A stretch of DNA of 51,463 nucleotides from CAUPWF01 sp036656795 (GCA_036656795.1 JAVXHR010000014.1:1-51463); one strand, 5' to 3'. Positions 8,335 through 17,432 are shown, counted from the stretch's first letter. The notes: generated from the letters alone by a model not told the origin. Made by a program: numbers and translations.

Positions 8335-9636
8335 ATGTTAAAGGACTTACCGGATCTGATATTAAAGTCAGAGACAATCAGCCATATAGGAAAAGTTGAG
8401 AATATCGTAGGTATGGCCATGGAATCTTCCGGTGGAAGAGCTAGTATTGGTGATATTGCCATGATATATAATGAAGACACAAAAAAACAGATTCCGGTAG
8501 AAGTTGTAGGGTTTAAAGAAAATAAAGTCCAATTGATGGCATATGAGAATATGAGTGGAATCTCAGCGGGAAGCTTCGTGCGTAATACAAAAAAGCGATT
8601 AAAGATTCCGGTGGGAGAATTCCTAAGAGGTAGGATTATTGATGCGTTAGGGGCACCTATGGACGATTTAGGTCCATTTGAATCTCCTAGATATTATTAT
8701 GTGGAGAACCCATATATTAATCCAATGTCAAGACCTCCCATTGATGAAAAACTGGAGTTTGGCGTTAAAGCGATTGATGGCATGAATACTGTTGGAAAAG
8801 GTCAGCGTATTGGAATCTTTGCAGGAAGTGGTGTGGGTAAAAGTACATTATTGGGAATGATTGCTAAGAATGTCAAAGCGGATATCAATGTGATTGCATT
8901 AGTAGGTGAGCGTGGTAGAGAGGTAAGGGAATTTGTAGAAAAAGACCTCGGACCGGAAGGGATGCAACGTTCAGTTCTTGTAGTGGCAACGTCGGATCAA
9001 CCGGCTATGTTGCGAATGAAATGTCCATTAGTTGCAACGACAATTGCGGAGTACTTCAAAGACCAAGGCAAAGATGTATTGTTGATGATGGATTCCTTGA
9101 CACGTTTTGCAATGGCACAAAGAGAAATTGGTCTTGCTATCGGAGAGCCGCCGGTGGCAAGAGGTTATACTCCATCTATATATGCGGAGTTTCCCAAATT
9201 ATTGGAACGAAGTGGAAAGTTTTTAAAAGGTTCTATTACAGGTGTTTATACAGTACTGGTGGAGGGTGATGATACCAATGAACCCGTAGCAGATACAGTT
9301 AGAGGTATCTTAGATGGTCATATTGTACTTAGTAGAAAACTAGCTAATGAAAATCACTATCCGGCAATCGATATTAATGCCAGCATATCTCGTTTGATGA
9401 CGAATATTGTATCGCCAAGACATCGGGAACTTGCATCACAGGTGCGAGATATCTTAAGTGTCTATGCGAAGAATGAAGACCTTATCTCCATTGGAGCTTA
9501 TAAGGCGGGAACAAATAAGAGACTTGATTTTGCAATGTCTAAAATTGATCAGGTAAATGAATTTTTAAAACAGGATGTTGAAGAAAGCCCTACATATGAA
9601 GAATCCGTGGAAAAATTAGAAGAAATATTGCAATAG
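8335..9636 (+). CDS. fliI: Flagellar export ATPase FliI
   Basis: 433 residues. Walker A is GSGVGKST (about 163-170) and Walker B is VLLMMDSLTRFA (about 243-254). The signature PSIYAEFPKLLERSG and the C-terminal helical part match FliI/YscN/SctN ATPases related to the F1 beta subunit. It energises unfolding and delivery of rod, hook and filament subunits. The ATG at 8335 follows GTAGGAGAG. It lies between fliH and fliJ, the two partners of the ATPase complex. Confidence 0.96.
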   Translation: MLKDLPDLILKSETISHIGKVENIVGMAMESSGGRASIGDIAMIYNEDTKKQIPVEVVGFKENKVQLMAYENMSGISAGSFVRNTKKRLKIPVGEFLRGRIIDALGAPMDDLGPFESPRYYYVENPYINPMSRPPIDEKLEFGVKAIDGMNTVGKGQRIGIFAGSGVGKSTLLGMIAKNVKADINVIALVGERGREVREFVEKDLGPEGMQRSVLVVATSDQPAMLRMKCPLVATTIAEYFKDQGKDVLLMMDSLTRFAMAQREIGLAIGEPPVARGYTPSIYAEFPKLLERSGKFLKGSITGVYTVLVEGDDTNEPVADTVRGILDGHIVLSRKLANENHYPAIDINASISRLMTNIVSPRHRELASQVRDILSVYAKNEDLISIGAYKAGTNKRLDFAMSKIDQVNEFLKQDVEESPTYEESVEKLEEILQ

Positions 9637-9656
9637 TGAAAGGGAGTAGATAGGCG

Positions 9657-10106
9657 ATGAAGAAGTTTAGTTTTCCATTGGACACAGTCCTAAGTTATAA
9701 AGGACAAGTATTGGACAGTTTGAAAAATGAACATGCCCAGATATTAATAAGGGTTATTAAGCAAGAGAATATTATCGAAGATTTGGAAAAAGAATTCCAG
9801 GATTGTGCAGCTAAGTTTGAACGGTGTAAAGTAGAGGGTGCTAAGATTAATGAGATGTTGAATCATGAGGGGTATTTACATACGCTACAAAAAAAGATCG
9901 AGGGTGCAAAACAAGCACTTGTCCTTATAAAGAGAGAAGAGCAAGCAAAACGAGAAGAAGTAATTATTGCTAAACAGGATACAACTTCAATTGAAAAACT
10001 AAAAGAAAAAAAACAAGAACAGTATCGTAAAGACGAACAAAAGGATCAGGAACGCTTTATTGAAGAGTTTGTTTCTAATACGAGAATGACTGCTAATAAT
10101 GGGTAA
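9657..10106 (+). CDS. fliJ: Flagellar export protein FliJ
   Basis: 149 residues, almost entirely charged coiled coil (about 10-135) with the typical start KKFSFPLDTVLSYKG. FliJ forms the central stalk of the FliI hexamer and links it to FlhA. Identification rests on length, coiled-coil composition, the N-terminal motif and position right after fliI; sequence conservation in this family is low. Confidence 0.88.
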   Translation: MKKFSFPLDTVLSYKGQVLDSLKNEHAQILIRVIKQENIIEDLEKEFQDCAAKFERCKVEGAKINEMLNHEGYLHTLQKKIEGAKQALVLIKREEQAKREEVIIAKQDTTSIEKLKEKKQEQYRKDEQKDQERFIEEFVSNTRMTANNG

Positions 10107-10185
10107 TACTGCTTATGCAGATTACTATAGATGATGCGTAATGTGCATCAAAAGAATTAATTAATGCAGAAAGGAGGAAAGCAAG

Positions 10186-11610
10186 ATGGAGAGTACAATC
10201 AGTAGTATGCAGATGCCGGTGATACCTTCGAAATTGGAAGCGACCAATCTTCATAAGTCTGAGAAAAAAGGACGGGAATTCCAGGAATTGTTTTATCAAC
10301 AAGATGAAGAACGAAAAAAAATGGTTCCTTTTTCGGCGGAGTTGTTAGAGGGTATGTTACAAAATGGACATCGAGACAACCAGAATATGGGATTATTAAA
10401 TCCTGAGTTACAACCACAGGCATTACAGGGGATTTTATCTCAAGATGGAACCTTAATAACCGGACTACAAGCAAGCACAGTTGGTACAACTATATCAGAA
10501 ACGCAAAGTATTGTATCTGAAATACAAGATACAAATATACAGAGTGTAATAATGGGGATAGCAGACCAAACAGTGAAAAAGCAATCTGGATTGGAAGCGA
10601 TGCAACAAGTTACAATGGCGGCAGAATCGGGAACACAGCAAGCAACAGCAGTGGTAAAAGAAAGTGTGGCATTAGTCGATGCATTGAAAAAGACTTTTTT
10701 AATAAAAGAGCCTATTTCACAAGGTGTATCAGAGGGACATGCAGTTGAGCAAGTTATTCAAGAACCTGCACAAATGGAGAAAGGTAGACAACCTGCTATA
10801 GAATCAATGTCTTCAAGGGAAACACAAGAAGGAACAGCTCAGACATCGAAGGTATTACAAAATACTTCGGAAATTCAAGGAAAAGAATCTCCCCAGATGT
10901 TGCAACAAAATTTGCGGGCAGCACAGACATCACAAGTAGAACTAAAGCAATTGGAGAATTCTCCGATACAAGTCCAACGAGGAGAGTTAACAAAAGAAGC
11001 TTCTGGTGTGGAACTGACTCAGACAGAACAAAAGAAGTCGAACCTCAAAGCAGAAGTACAGACTATCAATGCAACAACTATAGATAGCGGGATAGCGGCA
11101 AGTGCAGCAACCATTCTTCCGAAAGAATCAATGTTGGAAGTAAGTGAAGCAATTACGAAAGATGTGATACCGGTAAAGGTCAATGTACCGGAAGAAATTC
11201 CACAGAAAGTGTTAGAGCATTTATTGACAAAGGCATCCAATAAGGAACAATTTTTTGAAGTACAATTGGAACCATTGAATCTTGGCAAGATTGCAATTAA
11301 GATTGCATATGAACAGAACAGCACTACCGTATCTATTGTATGTTCTAATGCAAAGACCACAGAATTATTAGCACAAAGTGCTAGAGAATTAGGTTCTATT
11401 ATGGAACAAAATCTAGGGAGTCCAACGGCAATCTATGTAGAAAAGAGTGAAGAAAATTACTTGAATCAAGAACATGGAGAACATCAGAATCAAGAACAAG
11501 AACAACAAAATAAGAGTAATCAAAGTAAGAAAGAACAACAGGATATCGGCATTGATTTTATCCAACAATTAAGACTTGGTTTAGTCGCTGGTATGGAAAC
11601 AGAAGGTTAG
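10186..11610 (+). CDS. fliK: Flagellar hook-length control protein FliK
   Basis: 474 residues. The first 330 are Gln-, Glu- and Ser-rich, low-complexity sequence typical of the ruler part of FliK. The conserved C-terminal hook-length domain (about 335-425) contains FFEVQLEPLNLGKIAIKI, the family hallmark; a Gln/Glu-rich tail follows. FliK is exported during hook growth, measures hook length and switches FlhB specificity. A strong AAAGGAGG precedes the ATG. The 79-base gap after fliJ shows only weak short hairpins. Confidence 0.88.
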   Translation: MESTISSMQMPVIPSKLEATNLHKSEKKGREFQELFYQQDEERKKMVPFSAELLEGMLQNGHRDNQNMGLLNPELQPQALQGILSQDGTLITGLQASTVGTTISETQSIVSEIQDTNIQSVIMGIADQTVKKQSGLEAMQQVTMAAESGTQQATAVVKESVALVDALKKTFLIKEPISQGVSEGHAVEQVIQEPAQMEKGRQPAIESMSSRETQEGTAQTSKVLQNTSEIQGKESPQMLQQNLRAAQTSQVELKQLENSPIQVQRGELTKEASGVELTQTEQKKSNLKAEVQTINATTIDSGIAASAATILPKESMLEVSEAITKDVIPVKVNVPEEIPQKVLEHLLTKASNKEQFFEVQLEPLNLGKIAIKIAYEQNSTTVSIVCSNAKTTELLAQSARELGSIMEQNLGSPTAIYVEKSEENYLNQEHGEHQNQEQEQQNKSNQSKKEQQDIGIDFIQQLRLGLVAGMETEG

Positions 11611-11631
11611 TAGAAACAGTGAGGTGAAAGT

Positions 11632-12264
11632 ATGAGTGTTGATTTTAATCCGGCAGCTTATTCGGCAAAAGGCACCACCAGAACAACGAGTGATGCGGAA
11701 AATCAGAAAAAGATTGATAAGAATAAGTTGGAGATGGACGATTTTTTACAGTTATTAGCAGCACAATTAAAGTATCAAGATATGTCAAGTCCTATGGATA
11801 ACGCAGCTATGATGCAGCAGTTGACACAGATGTCGTCCGTAACGGCTATGAATGGTATGTCAGCGCAGATGACCAATGTGGCAGATATCTCCACTATTAC
11901 CTATGCATCATCTATGCTGGGGAAAGAAGTAACCGTAGTAACGGGACAGAATGAAGAAACAAAAGAACTTGAGACAACAAAAGGCGTTGTATCGGGTGTG
12001 GGATTTTACGAAGGTTTCCCGGCAGTATACATTGATGGAAAGGCGTATAGCTTATCTCAGATTATGTCGGTAGGTACAGTACCGGTACCGGAGCCACCAA
12101 AACCGGAAGACCCGGACAAACCGANNNNNNNNNNNNNNNNNNNNNNNNNNNNNNNNNNNNNNNNNNNNNNNNNNNNNNNNNNNNNNNNNNNNNNNNNNNN
12201 NNNNNNNNNNNNNNNNNNNNNNNNAGACCCGGACAAACCGACAGATCCACCAAAGTTAGCGTAA
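11632..12264 (+). CDS. flgD: Flagellar hook assembly protein FlgD (interrupted by assembly gap)
   Basis: The N-terminal domain is intact: LEMDDFLQLLAAQLKYQDMSSPMDN (split here as residues about 34-58) is the FlgD signature, followed by TQMSSVTAMNGMSAQM. FlgD caps the growing hook. This version is short, lacking the usual Ig/Tudor-like C-terminal domains beyond a small beta region (about 90-145), as in Bacillus. The C-terminus is a Pro/Asp/Lys repeat (PDKP) broken by 100 N. The 17 bases before the gap (12108-12124) are identical to the 17 after it (12225-12241), so the true length is unknown: either the contigs overlap or more PDKP repeats are hidden. Confidence 0.9.
   Translation: MSVDFNPAAYSAKGTTRTTSDAENQKKIDKNKLEMDDFLQLLAAQLKYQDMSSPMDNAAMMQQLTQMSSVTAMNGMSAQMTNVADISTITYASSMLGKEVTVVTGQNEETKELETTKGVVSGVGFYEGFPAVYIDGKAYSLSQIMSVGTVPVPEPPKPEDPDKPXXXXXXXXXXXXXXXXXXXXXXXXXXXXXXXXXXDPDKPTDPPKLA
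12125..12224. other. Assembly gap (100 N) in flgD
   Basis: Exactly 100 N, the usual placeholder for unknown length, flanked by a 17-base direct repeat coding for D-P-D-K-P. Removing the gap and merging the repeat keeps flgD in frame. Confidence 0.98.
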
Positions 12265-12325
12265 TGGAGTCGCGATAATCTAAAATAGTCGGATACGTGA
12301 TAGATGACTAAGTGAGGAAGGGCTT

Positions 12326-12697
12326 ATGATTAGAAATGTAGATCAGATTAGTAGTGTAAAACAATTACAGTTGCAACATGAGGTCAAAGCAAAGACAAGC
12401 AATGGATTTCAAACACTTCTGAACGAACAATTACATAAGAAGGAGGGACTTCAGTTCTCAAAGCATGCGACACAACGTGTGGAGCAACGGGGGATTGAGA
12501 TGTCAGAGACATTCTTGGATGGCTTAAACCATGCGGTAGACAAGGCGAGAAGCAAGGGAGTCAAGGACGTAGTAGTTATTGCGGACAATGGAGCATTTAT
12601 CGTGAATGTACCTAATAATATCGTAGTTACGACCGTTGACAAAAACGAAATGAAGGATAATATATTTACCAATATTGACAGTGCAGTTATTATGTAG
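12326..12697 (+). CDS. TIGR02530-family flagellar operon protein
   Basis: 123 residues. The central part, FSKHATQRVEQRGIEMS and VKDVVVIADNGAFIVNV, matches the small flagellar operon protein family (TIGR02530, flg_new) found between flgD and flgE in many Firmicutes. It is soluble with no membrane segment or signal. The precise role is unknown; position between the hook cap and hook genes suggests involvement in hook assembly. The start follows GAGGAAGGG. Confidence 0.85.
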   Translation: MIRNVDQISSVKQLQLQHEVKAKTSNGFQTLLNEQLHKKEGLQFSKHATQRVEQRGIEMSETFLDGLNHAVDKARSKGVKDVVVIADNGAFIVNVPNNIVVTTVDKNEMKDNIFTNIDSAVIM

Positions 12698-12784
12698 CCG
12701 GACCATTTTATGGAGGCTTCGTCCCCTATCCGAATGATAGAGAGACATGCAAGATGCACAACACATACGAAAGGAAGTAAAAAA

Positions 12785-13855
12785 ATGGTTAAATCAATGT
12801 ACGCAGGAGTTTCAGGATTAAGAGCACATCAACAAAAAATGGACGTAATCGGTAATAATATTGCCAATGTAAATACATTCGGATTCAAGACAGCTAGCTA
12901 TGCTTTTAGAGATGCTGTTTATCAGACAATTACAGGTTCTTCAGGTGGAACCACGGGAGTAGGTGGGCTAGGTGGTGTGAATGCATCTCAGGTTGGATAT
13001 GGTGCAGGTGCAGGTTCTATAACCGCTTCGTTTGTAGCCGGAGGAAAGTCTTCTACAGGTCTTGGCATGGACTGTGTTATCGACGGTACAGGATTCTTTA
13101 TTGTAGGGCCTAGATTAGCAGATGCCAGTATGGTACGACTTGGAGATCCACTTGCGGGTTCAGGACTATCCTTATCAAGAGTAGGGATGCTGACTACAGA
13201 TAATGAAGGGTATCTGACAGATGCTGATGGAAATTATGTATATGGAATTCAATCCGGGACTAATATAATCAATAATGCTGCAGGGCAACCAGAGACATAT
13301 ATAGACGGGATACGTGACGCAAACGCAAATGGGAAAATCGATATAGGCGAATATGTGACTAAAACAAATACTTCTGCTGATGCAAATAATGATGGCAAGA
13401 TATCTGATGCAGAGATGGCTAATGTTGCGACAAAATTAACACCAATTCGTGTACCTACCTATGTTGCAGATCCTGCATATCCAGATAAGACAGCATATAG
13501 TCTTCAAAATTATAAGATTAATAATGATGGTACTGTAGTTGGTGTGGATAAAGATACAAAAAAAGCAGTTGTTATCGGTCAAATAGCGCTTGCAGCTGTA
13601 GATAATCCAAATGGATTAGAAAAAACCACTGGTTATTACTACGGGATAGGTGATAATGCGGGATCAGTTACCGCAGGAAGACCTAATGGTGGATCTGTTG
13701 GTAGTATCGAAAGTGGATTTTTGGAATTATCCAATGTGGATCTTGCCAAGGAATTTGCAGAGATGATTACAACTCAGAGAGGGTTCCAGGCGAATTCCAA
13801 GATTATCACAGTATCGGATGAGATGCTGGAACAATTAGTTAATATGAAGAGATAG
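12785..13855 (+). CDS. flgE: Flagellar hook protein FlgE with two EF-hand-like loops
   Basis: 356 residues from the ATG at 12785 (AAAGGAAG upstream); the open frame extends 25 codons further but without hook-like sequence. The N-terminus (MYAGVSGLRAHQQKMDVIGN) and C-terminus (FAEMITTQRGFQANSKII) are the conserved coiled-coil D0 parts of hook proteins, exported by the flagellar system. The variable middle domain contains two 12-residue loops fitting the EF-hand calcium pattern: residues 178-189 (DANANGKIDIGE) and 199-210 (DANNDGKISDAE), nine residues apart. Asp/Asn at 1, 3 and 5, Gly at 6, Ile at 8 and Glu at 12 are all present in both. Calcium binding is inferred from the pattern. Confidence 0.92.
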   Translation: MVKSMYAGVSGLRAHQQKMDVIGNNIANVNTFGFKTASYAFRDAVYQTITGSSGGTTGVGGLGGVNASQVGYGAGAGSITASFVAGGKSSTGLGMDCVIDGTGFFIVGPRLADASMVRLGDPLAGSGLSLSRVGMLTTDNEGYLTDADGNYVYGIQSGTNIINNAAGQPETYIDGIRDANANGKIDIGEYVTKTNTSADANNDGKISDAEMANVATKLTPIRVPTYVADPAYPDKTAYSLQNYKINNDGTVVGVDKDTKKAVVIGQIALAAVDNPNGLEKTTGYYYGIGDNAGSVTAGRPNGGSVGSIESGFLELSNVDLAKEFAEMITTQRGFQANSKIITVSDEMLEQLVNMKR

Positions 13856-13889
13856 TTAATATGAGAAAAATACATAGATAAGATAGTTG

Positions 13890-13917
13890 CTCGGAGAGGT
13901 ATTGTTACCTCTCCGAG
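13890..13917 (+). promoter_or_regulatory. 12-bp perfect hairpin between flgE and flbD
   Basis: CTCGGAGAGGTA (13890-13901) pairs perfectly with TACCTCTCCGAG (13906-13917) around loop TTGT. No T run follows, so it is not a standard terminator. It may be an mRNA processing or 3'-end stabilising element behind the highly expressed hook gene, or a partial attenuator. Confidence 0.6.
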
Positions 13918-13939
13918 ATTAAAGGGGAAGATGTAAAAG

Positions 13940-14140
13940 ATGATTCAACTTACGAGATTGAACGATAAAATATTGGTAATTAACAGTGCGCAGATTGAAT
14001 GTATCGATATTATTCCGGAGTCTAAAATCATTATGATGAATGGAAAATTTTATATTGTAAAAGAAAGTGCAGAAGAGATTATTGAAAAATCAATAGAATA
14101 TAATGCAAAAATTAACGCTTTAAGTAGAAAAATGTTGTAA
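13940..14140 (+). CDS. flbD: FlbD/SwrD family protein
   Basis: 66 residues, the size of this small cytosolic family, with the typical start MIQLTRLNDKILVINSAQIE and the middle ESKIIMMNGKFYIVKES. In Bacillus subtilis the equivalent (SwrD, formerly YlzI) raises flagellar power, acting on stator function; it regularly lies between flgE and motA, as here. It is not related to the Caulobacter transcription regulator of the same name. Confidence 0.88.
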   Translation: MIQLTRLNDKILVINSAQIECIDIIPESKIIMMNGKFYIVKESAEEIIEKSIEYNAKINALSRKML

Positions 14141-14195
14141 AATGTTGTAGAATGAAAGTTCGAGAATATAAAAATGTAGTATGGGGGCCAAGTAA

Positions 14196-15032
14196 ATGGA
14201 TTTAACAAGTATTATCGGAATGGTTGTGGGAATCGCATTAATTATACAGGGCATTGGAACGAAACAAATTGGCAATTTCATAGATATGCCCAGCGTTATT
14301 ATCGTTGTGGGTGGAACCTTTGCTGCAGTAATTGCAAGTTACCCATTCCGTATATTAAAGAATATGCCAAGACATATCAAGTTATTATTTGGTGGGAAAA
14401 AGCATAATCCAATCAAGGCCATAGATATGCTGGTGGAACTAGCACAGCTTGCAAGGAAAAACGGATTATTGGCACTGGAAGAAAAGGCGAATGCGTTAAA
14501 GGATCCATTTTTCAAACAAAGTGTTGTATTAATTGTAGATGCCATGGATACTGAGAAAGTACGGGAATTGTTGGAAAATCAATTAGATAATATGGCAGCA
14601 AGGCATGAAGAGGAAGCAGGACTTTATGATCGAGCGGCGGCGATGGCGCCCGCCTTTGGTATGATTGGTACCTTAGTAGGATTGGTGAATATGTTAAAGG
14701 GCCTGAATCTAGATGCAGGTGGTTCCAGTAATATAGGTGAAGATATGTCGGTTGCGTTGATAACTACATTCTATGGGTGTGTACTTGCCAATCTGATATT
14801 TATGCCTATAGCAAAAAAATTACGAATTAGAAATGAAGAAGAGTTGTTGTACAAACAATTGATTATAGAGGGAGTGTTATCCATTCAATCCGGAGATAAT
14901 CCTAAGTTTTTGAAAGAAAAATTAGTTTCTTACCTTGACCAGAAACAACAACGCAATATCTTAGAAGGAAAAGGTGCAGGAAAAGCAAGTAAAGGGAAAA
15001 AAGGGAAATCAGATGGAGCAGAGGAAGAATAA
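14196..15032 (+). CDS. motA: Flagellar stator protein MotA
   Basis: 278 residues with four membrane helices (about 2-20, 28-48, 145-167, 178-200) and a large cytoplasmic loop carrying the charged residues that contact FliG. The segments PAFGMIGTLVGLVNML and ALITTFYGCVLANLIFMPIA are typical of MotA/PomA. The C-terminal tail is rich in Lys and Gly. Five MotA with two MotB form the ion-driven stator. GGGGG precedes the ATG. It is followed by motB at 36 bases. Confidence 0.92.
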   Translation: MDLTSIIGMVVGIALIIQGIGTKQIGNFIDMPSVIIVVGGTFAAVIASYPFRILKNMPRHIKLLFGGKKHNPIKAIDMLVELAQLARKNGLLALEEKANALKDPFFKQSVVLIVDAMDTEKVRELLENQLDNMAARHEEEAGLYDRAAAMAPAFGMIGTLVGLVNMLKGLNLDAGGSSNIGEDMSVALITTFYGCVLANLIFMPIAKKLRIRNEEELLYKQLIIEGVLSIQSGDNPKFLKEKLVSYLDQKQQRNILEGKGAGKASKGKKGKSDGAEEE

Positions 15033-15068
15033 ATGACAGAGAGACTCTAGAAGAAATAAGGTGTTTGA

Positions 15069-15839
15069 ATGAAAAAAAGACAAAAACCACAAGAAGGTGG
15101 AGCCAGTTGGATGGATACATATGGAGACATGGTAACATTATTGCTTTGCTTTTTTGTGTTATTATATTCGATATCCTCCGTAGATCAACAGAAGTGGGAG
15201 ATTATTGTTAAGAGTATGAATCCTAACGCAGAGGCTACGTCACAGATTGTAACAGATACTGCAACAGCAGATGGTGAAGGAGATGTGGCAGGTTCTATGG
15301 AAAAACCGGAAGTTACTGCAGAAACCTTTGATGAACTCTATTATACTTTAAAGCAGGCGGTAGAAGCCCAAGGACTGGAAGGTAGTGTGGAAGTGACAAA
15401 AGGGGAAGGGTACACATTTATTTCTTTTAAGAATCAAGTATTCTTTGATGGAGACAGTTCTACCATTAAGCCGCAGGGGAAACAAGTACTGGATGAATTT
15501 GTGAATGCCTTAGGTACTGCAAACGATGCCATTCAAGAAGTGAATGTTTTAGGACATACTTCACAAGCGACACCCAATGAACCCAATGATGTATACACAG
15601 ACCGAATGCTTTCTGCAATGCGTTCGGTACAAGTTTTGATATATATGCAACAGAAGAATGTTATCAGTGGTGAAAAACTGGTGCAGTCAAGTTTTGGTCA
15701 GTACCGACCAATTGCATCATTTGAAACACGAGAAGAACGTGCAAAAAATCGACGTGTAGAGATTATTATTACTAAAAATGATGCAGTACAGAAAAGTCTC
15801 TCAACTTATTATGATGAGATATATGGTACAACACAATAA
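15069..15839 (+). CDS. motB: Flagellar stator protein MotB, sodium-type features
   Basis: 256 residues. A single membrane helix (about 19-39) contains the ion-binding Asp20 in TYGDMVTLLLCFFVLLYS; an OmpA-like peptidoglycan-binding domain fills about 105-245 (FKNQVFFDGDSSTIKPQ, VLGHTSQ, DRMLSAMRS). MotB anchors the stator to the cell wall. The helix sequence around Asp20, with Gly before it and CFFVLL after it, resembles sodium-driven PomB/MotS more than proton-driven MotB; ion specificity cannot be settled from sequence alone. Confidence 0.9.
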   Translation: MKKRQKPQEGGASWMDTYGDMVTLLLCFFVLLYSISSVDQQKWEIIVKSMNPNAEATSQIVTDTATADGEGDVAGSMEKPEVTAETFDELYYTLKQAVEAQGLEGSVEVTKGEGYTFISFKNQVFFDGDSSTIKPQGKQVLDEFVNALGTANDAIQEVNVLGHTSQATPNEPNDVYTDRMLSAMRSVQVLIYMQQKNVISGEKLVQSSFGQYRPIASFETREERAKNRRVEIIITKNDAVQKSLSTYYDEIYGTTQ

Positions 15840-15863
15840 TTAAGTAAAGGCAGGATAGCATAG

Positions 15864-16979
15864 ATGGCAGAAGTATTATCTCAAAGTCAGATAGATGCTT
15901 TGCTGAATTCGTTAGGAGGTGACAGTGACGAAACGTCGGAACCCACTCCTATAGAAGAACAAGGCAAGGATAAAAACTATAGGAAATATGATTTTTATAG
16001 CCCTAAAAAATTCACAAAAGAAAGGCTCAAGATTATCACGAGCGTCTATGACAATTATGCCAGAATTGCTACGTCACAGATAAACAGTCTGTTTCGGGTA
16101 TCAAGCGAAGTGGAGATACTAACGGTGGAAGAGCAACGGTATTATGAGTTTGGTAATGCCCTTAATGAAAGTGATATTCTGACGTTGGTAGATGTAAAGT
16201 TACCAGATAATTCAAAAAACCCACCACTGTTGATTCATGCATCTACTCCCGTTATGGTCAATTTGATAGACCGAATGCTAGGAAGTACAGGAGAAGCTGT
16301 TCCGGTAGATGAAACTTATAATTATACAGAGATAGAGGTGGTATTATATGAAAGAATTGTTCGATATTTTATTGCGATTCTGAAAGATGCCTGGGCTAAT
16401 TATGTGAAACTTGATTTCGAATTTTCCAGATTAGAAAAAAATCCAAGCATGTTTCAAGATATAGGAGTAGATGAGACTATTGTTATTATTGTATTAGAGG
16501 TAAAGATGAAAGGTGCATCGGGTAGAATTAGTATCTGTGCTCCAGGTAATCTCCTGTTAAGTATCTTTACCATTATGGATAGAAGAAAGCATATTTCACT
16601 AGATGAAGATGGAGATAACAGAGGAAACAGGGAAGAAATTATGGATAATGTTAAAAATTCCGTATTAGATGTATCGGCAAAATTAGGAGAAGTCCAACTA
16701 GACCTTGAAGAAGTGTCACAGTTTCGTGTGGGAGATGTCATTAATCTTAATAAGCCGCAAGATGCTACCGTACAGGTGGCAATAGAAGGGCAACCATGGT
16801 TTACAGGGCAGCTAGGGGTACATAATCGTAAGATGGCTATTAAGATAGATGAGCGCCTCATCGATGTAATGGGTGATGGACATAAGAATCAAGAACAACA
16901 AGAGAAACCAGGAATCAGTAATATACAGGAAGAGACAGAGCTAGAGCCAGAAGAGCTGGTTACTACAGAAGTTTCATAG
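15864..16979 (+). CDS. fliM: Flagellar motor switch protein FliM
   Basis: 371 residues, longer than the usual 320-335 because of an acidic tail. The N-terminal peptide LSQSQIDALLNSL (about 5-17) is the docking site for phosphorylated CheY. The middle domain (about 45-235) is CheC-like and the C-terminal part (about 255-335) is the FliN-like SpoA domain. FliM builds the C ring with FliG and FliY. It follows motB by 24 bases; fliL, which commonly sits here, is absent. Confidence 0.94.
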   Translation: MAEVLSQSQIDALLNSLGGDSDETSEPTPIEEQGKDKNYRKYDFYSPKKFTKERLKIITSVYDNYARIATSQINSLFRVSSEVEILTVEEQRYYEFGNALNESDILTLVDVKLPDNSKNPPLLIHASTPVMVNLIDRMLGSTGEAVPVDETYNYTEIEVVLYERIVRYFIAILKDAWANYVKLDFEFSRLEKNPSMFQDIGVDETIVIIVLEVKMKGASGRISICAPGNLLLSIFTIMDRRKHISLDEDGDNRGNREEIMDNVKNSVLDVSAKLGEVQLDLEEVSQFRVGDVINLNKPQDATVQVAIEGQPWFTGQLGVHNRKMAIKIDERLIDVMGDGHKNQEQQEKPGISNIQEETELEPEELVTTEVS

Positions 16980-17050
16980 GCACATGGAAATTACCAGACA
17001 TTTTTTGTCTGTGTATGATATAAATAAAATAATTTACAAGAAAGGTATGA

Positions 17051-17416
17051 ATGAAAATGGCGAAAATTTTATTAGTGGATGATGCAGCGTTTATGCGAAT
17101 GATGGTAAAGGATACTTTGACAAAGAATGGTTATGAAGATTTATATGAAGCAGCAGATGGAGTACAAGCAATTGAGATGTATGAACAAGTGAAGCCAGAT
17201 TTGGTTATTATGGATATTACGATGCCTAATATGGATGGACTAGAAGCATTAAAGACTATTAAAGGGAAACATCCAGAGGCAACAATTGTAATGTGTTCTG
17301 CAATGGGACAAGAGACAATGGTTATTGAAGCAATTAAATCAGGGGCAAAAGACTTTATTGTAAAACCTTTTAAACCGGATAGAATCTTAAAAACAGTCAG
17401 CAGTATTGTAGGATAA
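17051..17416 (+). CDS. cheY: Chemotaxis response regulator CheY
   Basis: 121 residues, a lone receiver domain. The acidic pair Asp10-Asp11, phosphoacceptor Asp55 in MDITMPNMDG, Ser83 and Lys105 in VKPF are all in place. Phosphorylated CheY binds the FliM N-terminus (encoded just upstream) and FliY to control rotation. AAAGG precedes the ATG. The kinase CheA that would phosphorylate it is not in the window. Confidence 0.92.
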   Translation: MKMAKILLVDDAAFMRMMVKDTLTKNGYEDLYEAADGVQAIEMYEQVKPDLVIMDITMPNMDGLEALKTIKGKHPEATIVMCSAMGQETMVIEAIKSGAKDFIVKPFKPDRILKTVSSIVG

Positions 17417-17432
17417 AAAGGGGGTCAAATAG

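Noticed and set aside
12062..12253. Minus-strand frame spanning the N gap in flgD
   Set aside because: Over half of it is unknown sequence, and it opposes flgD.
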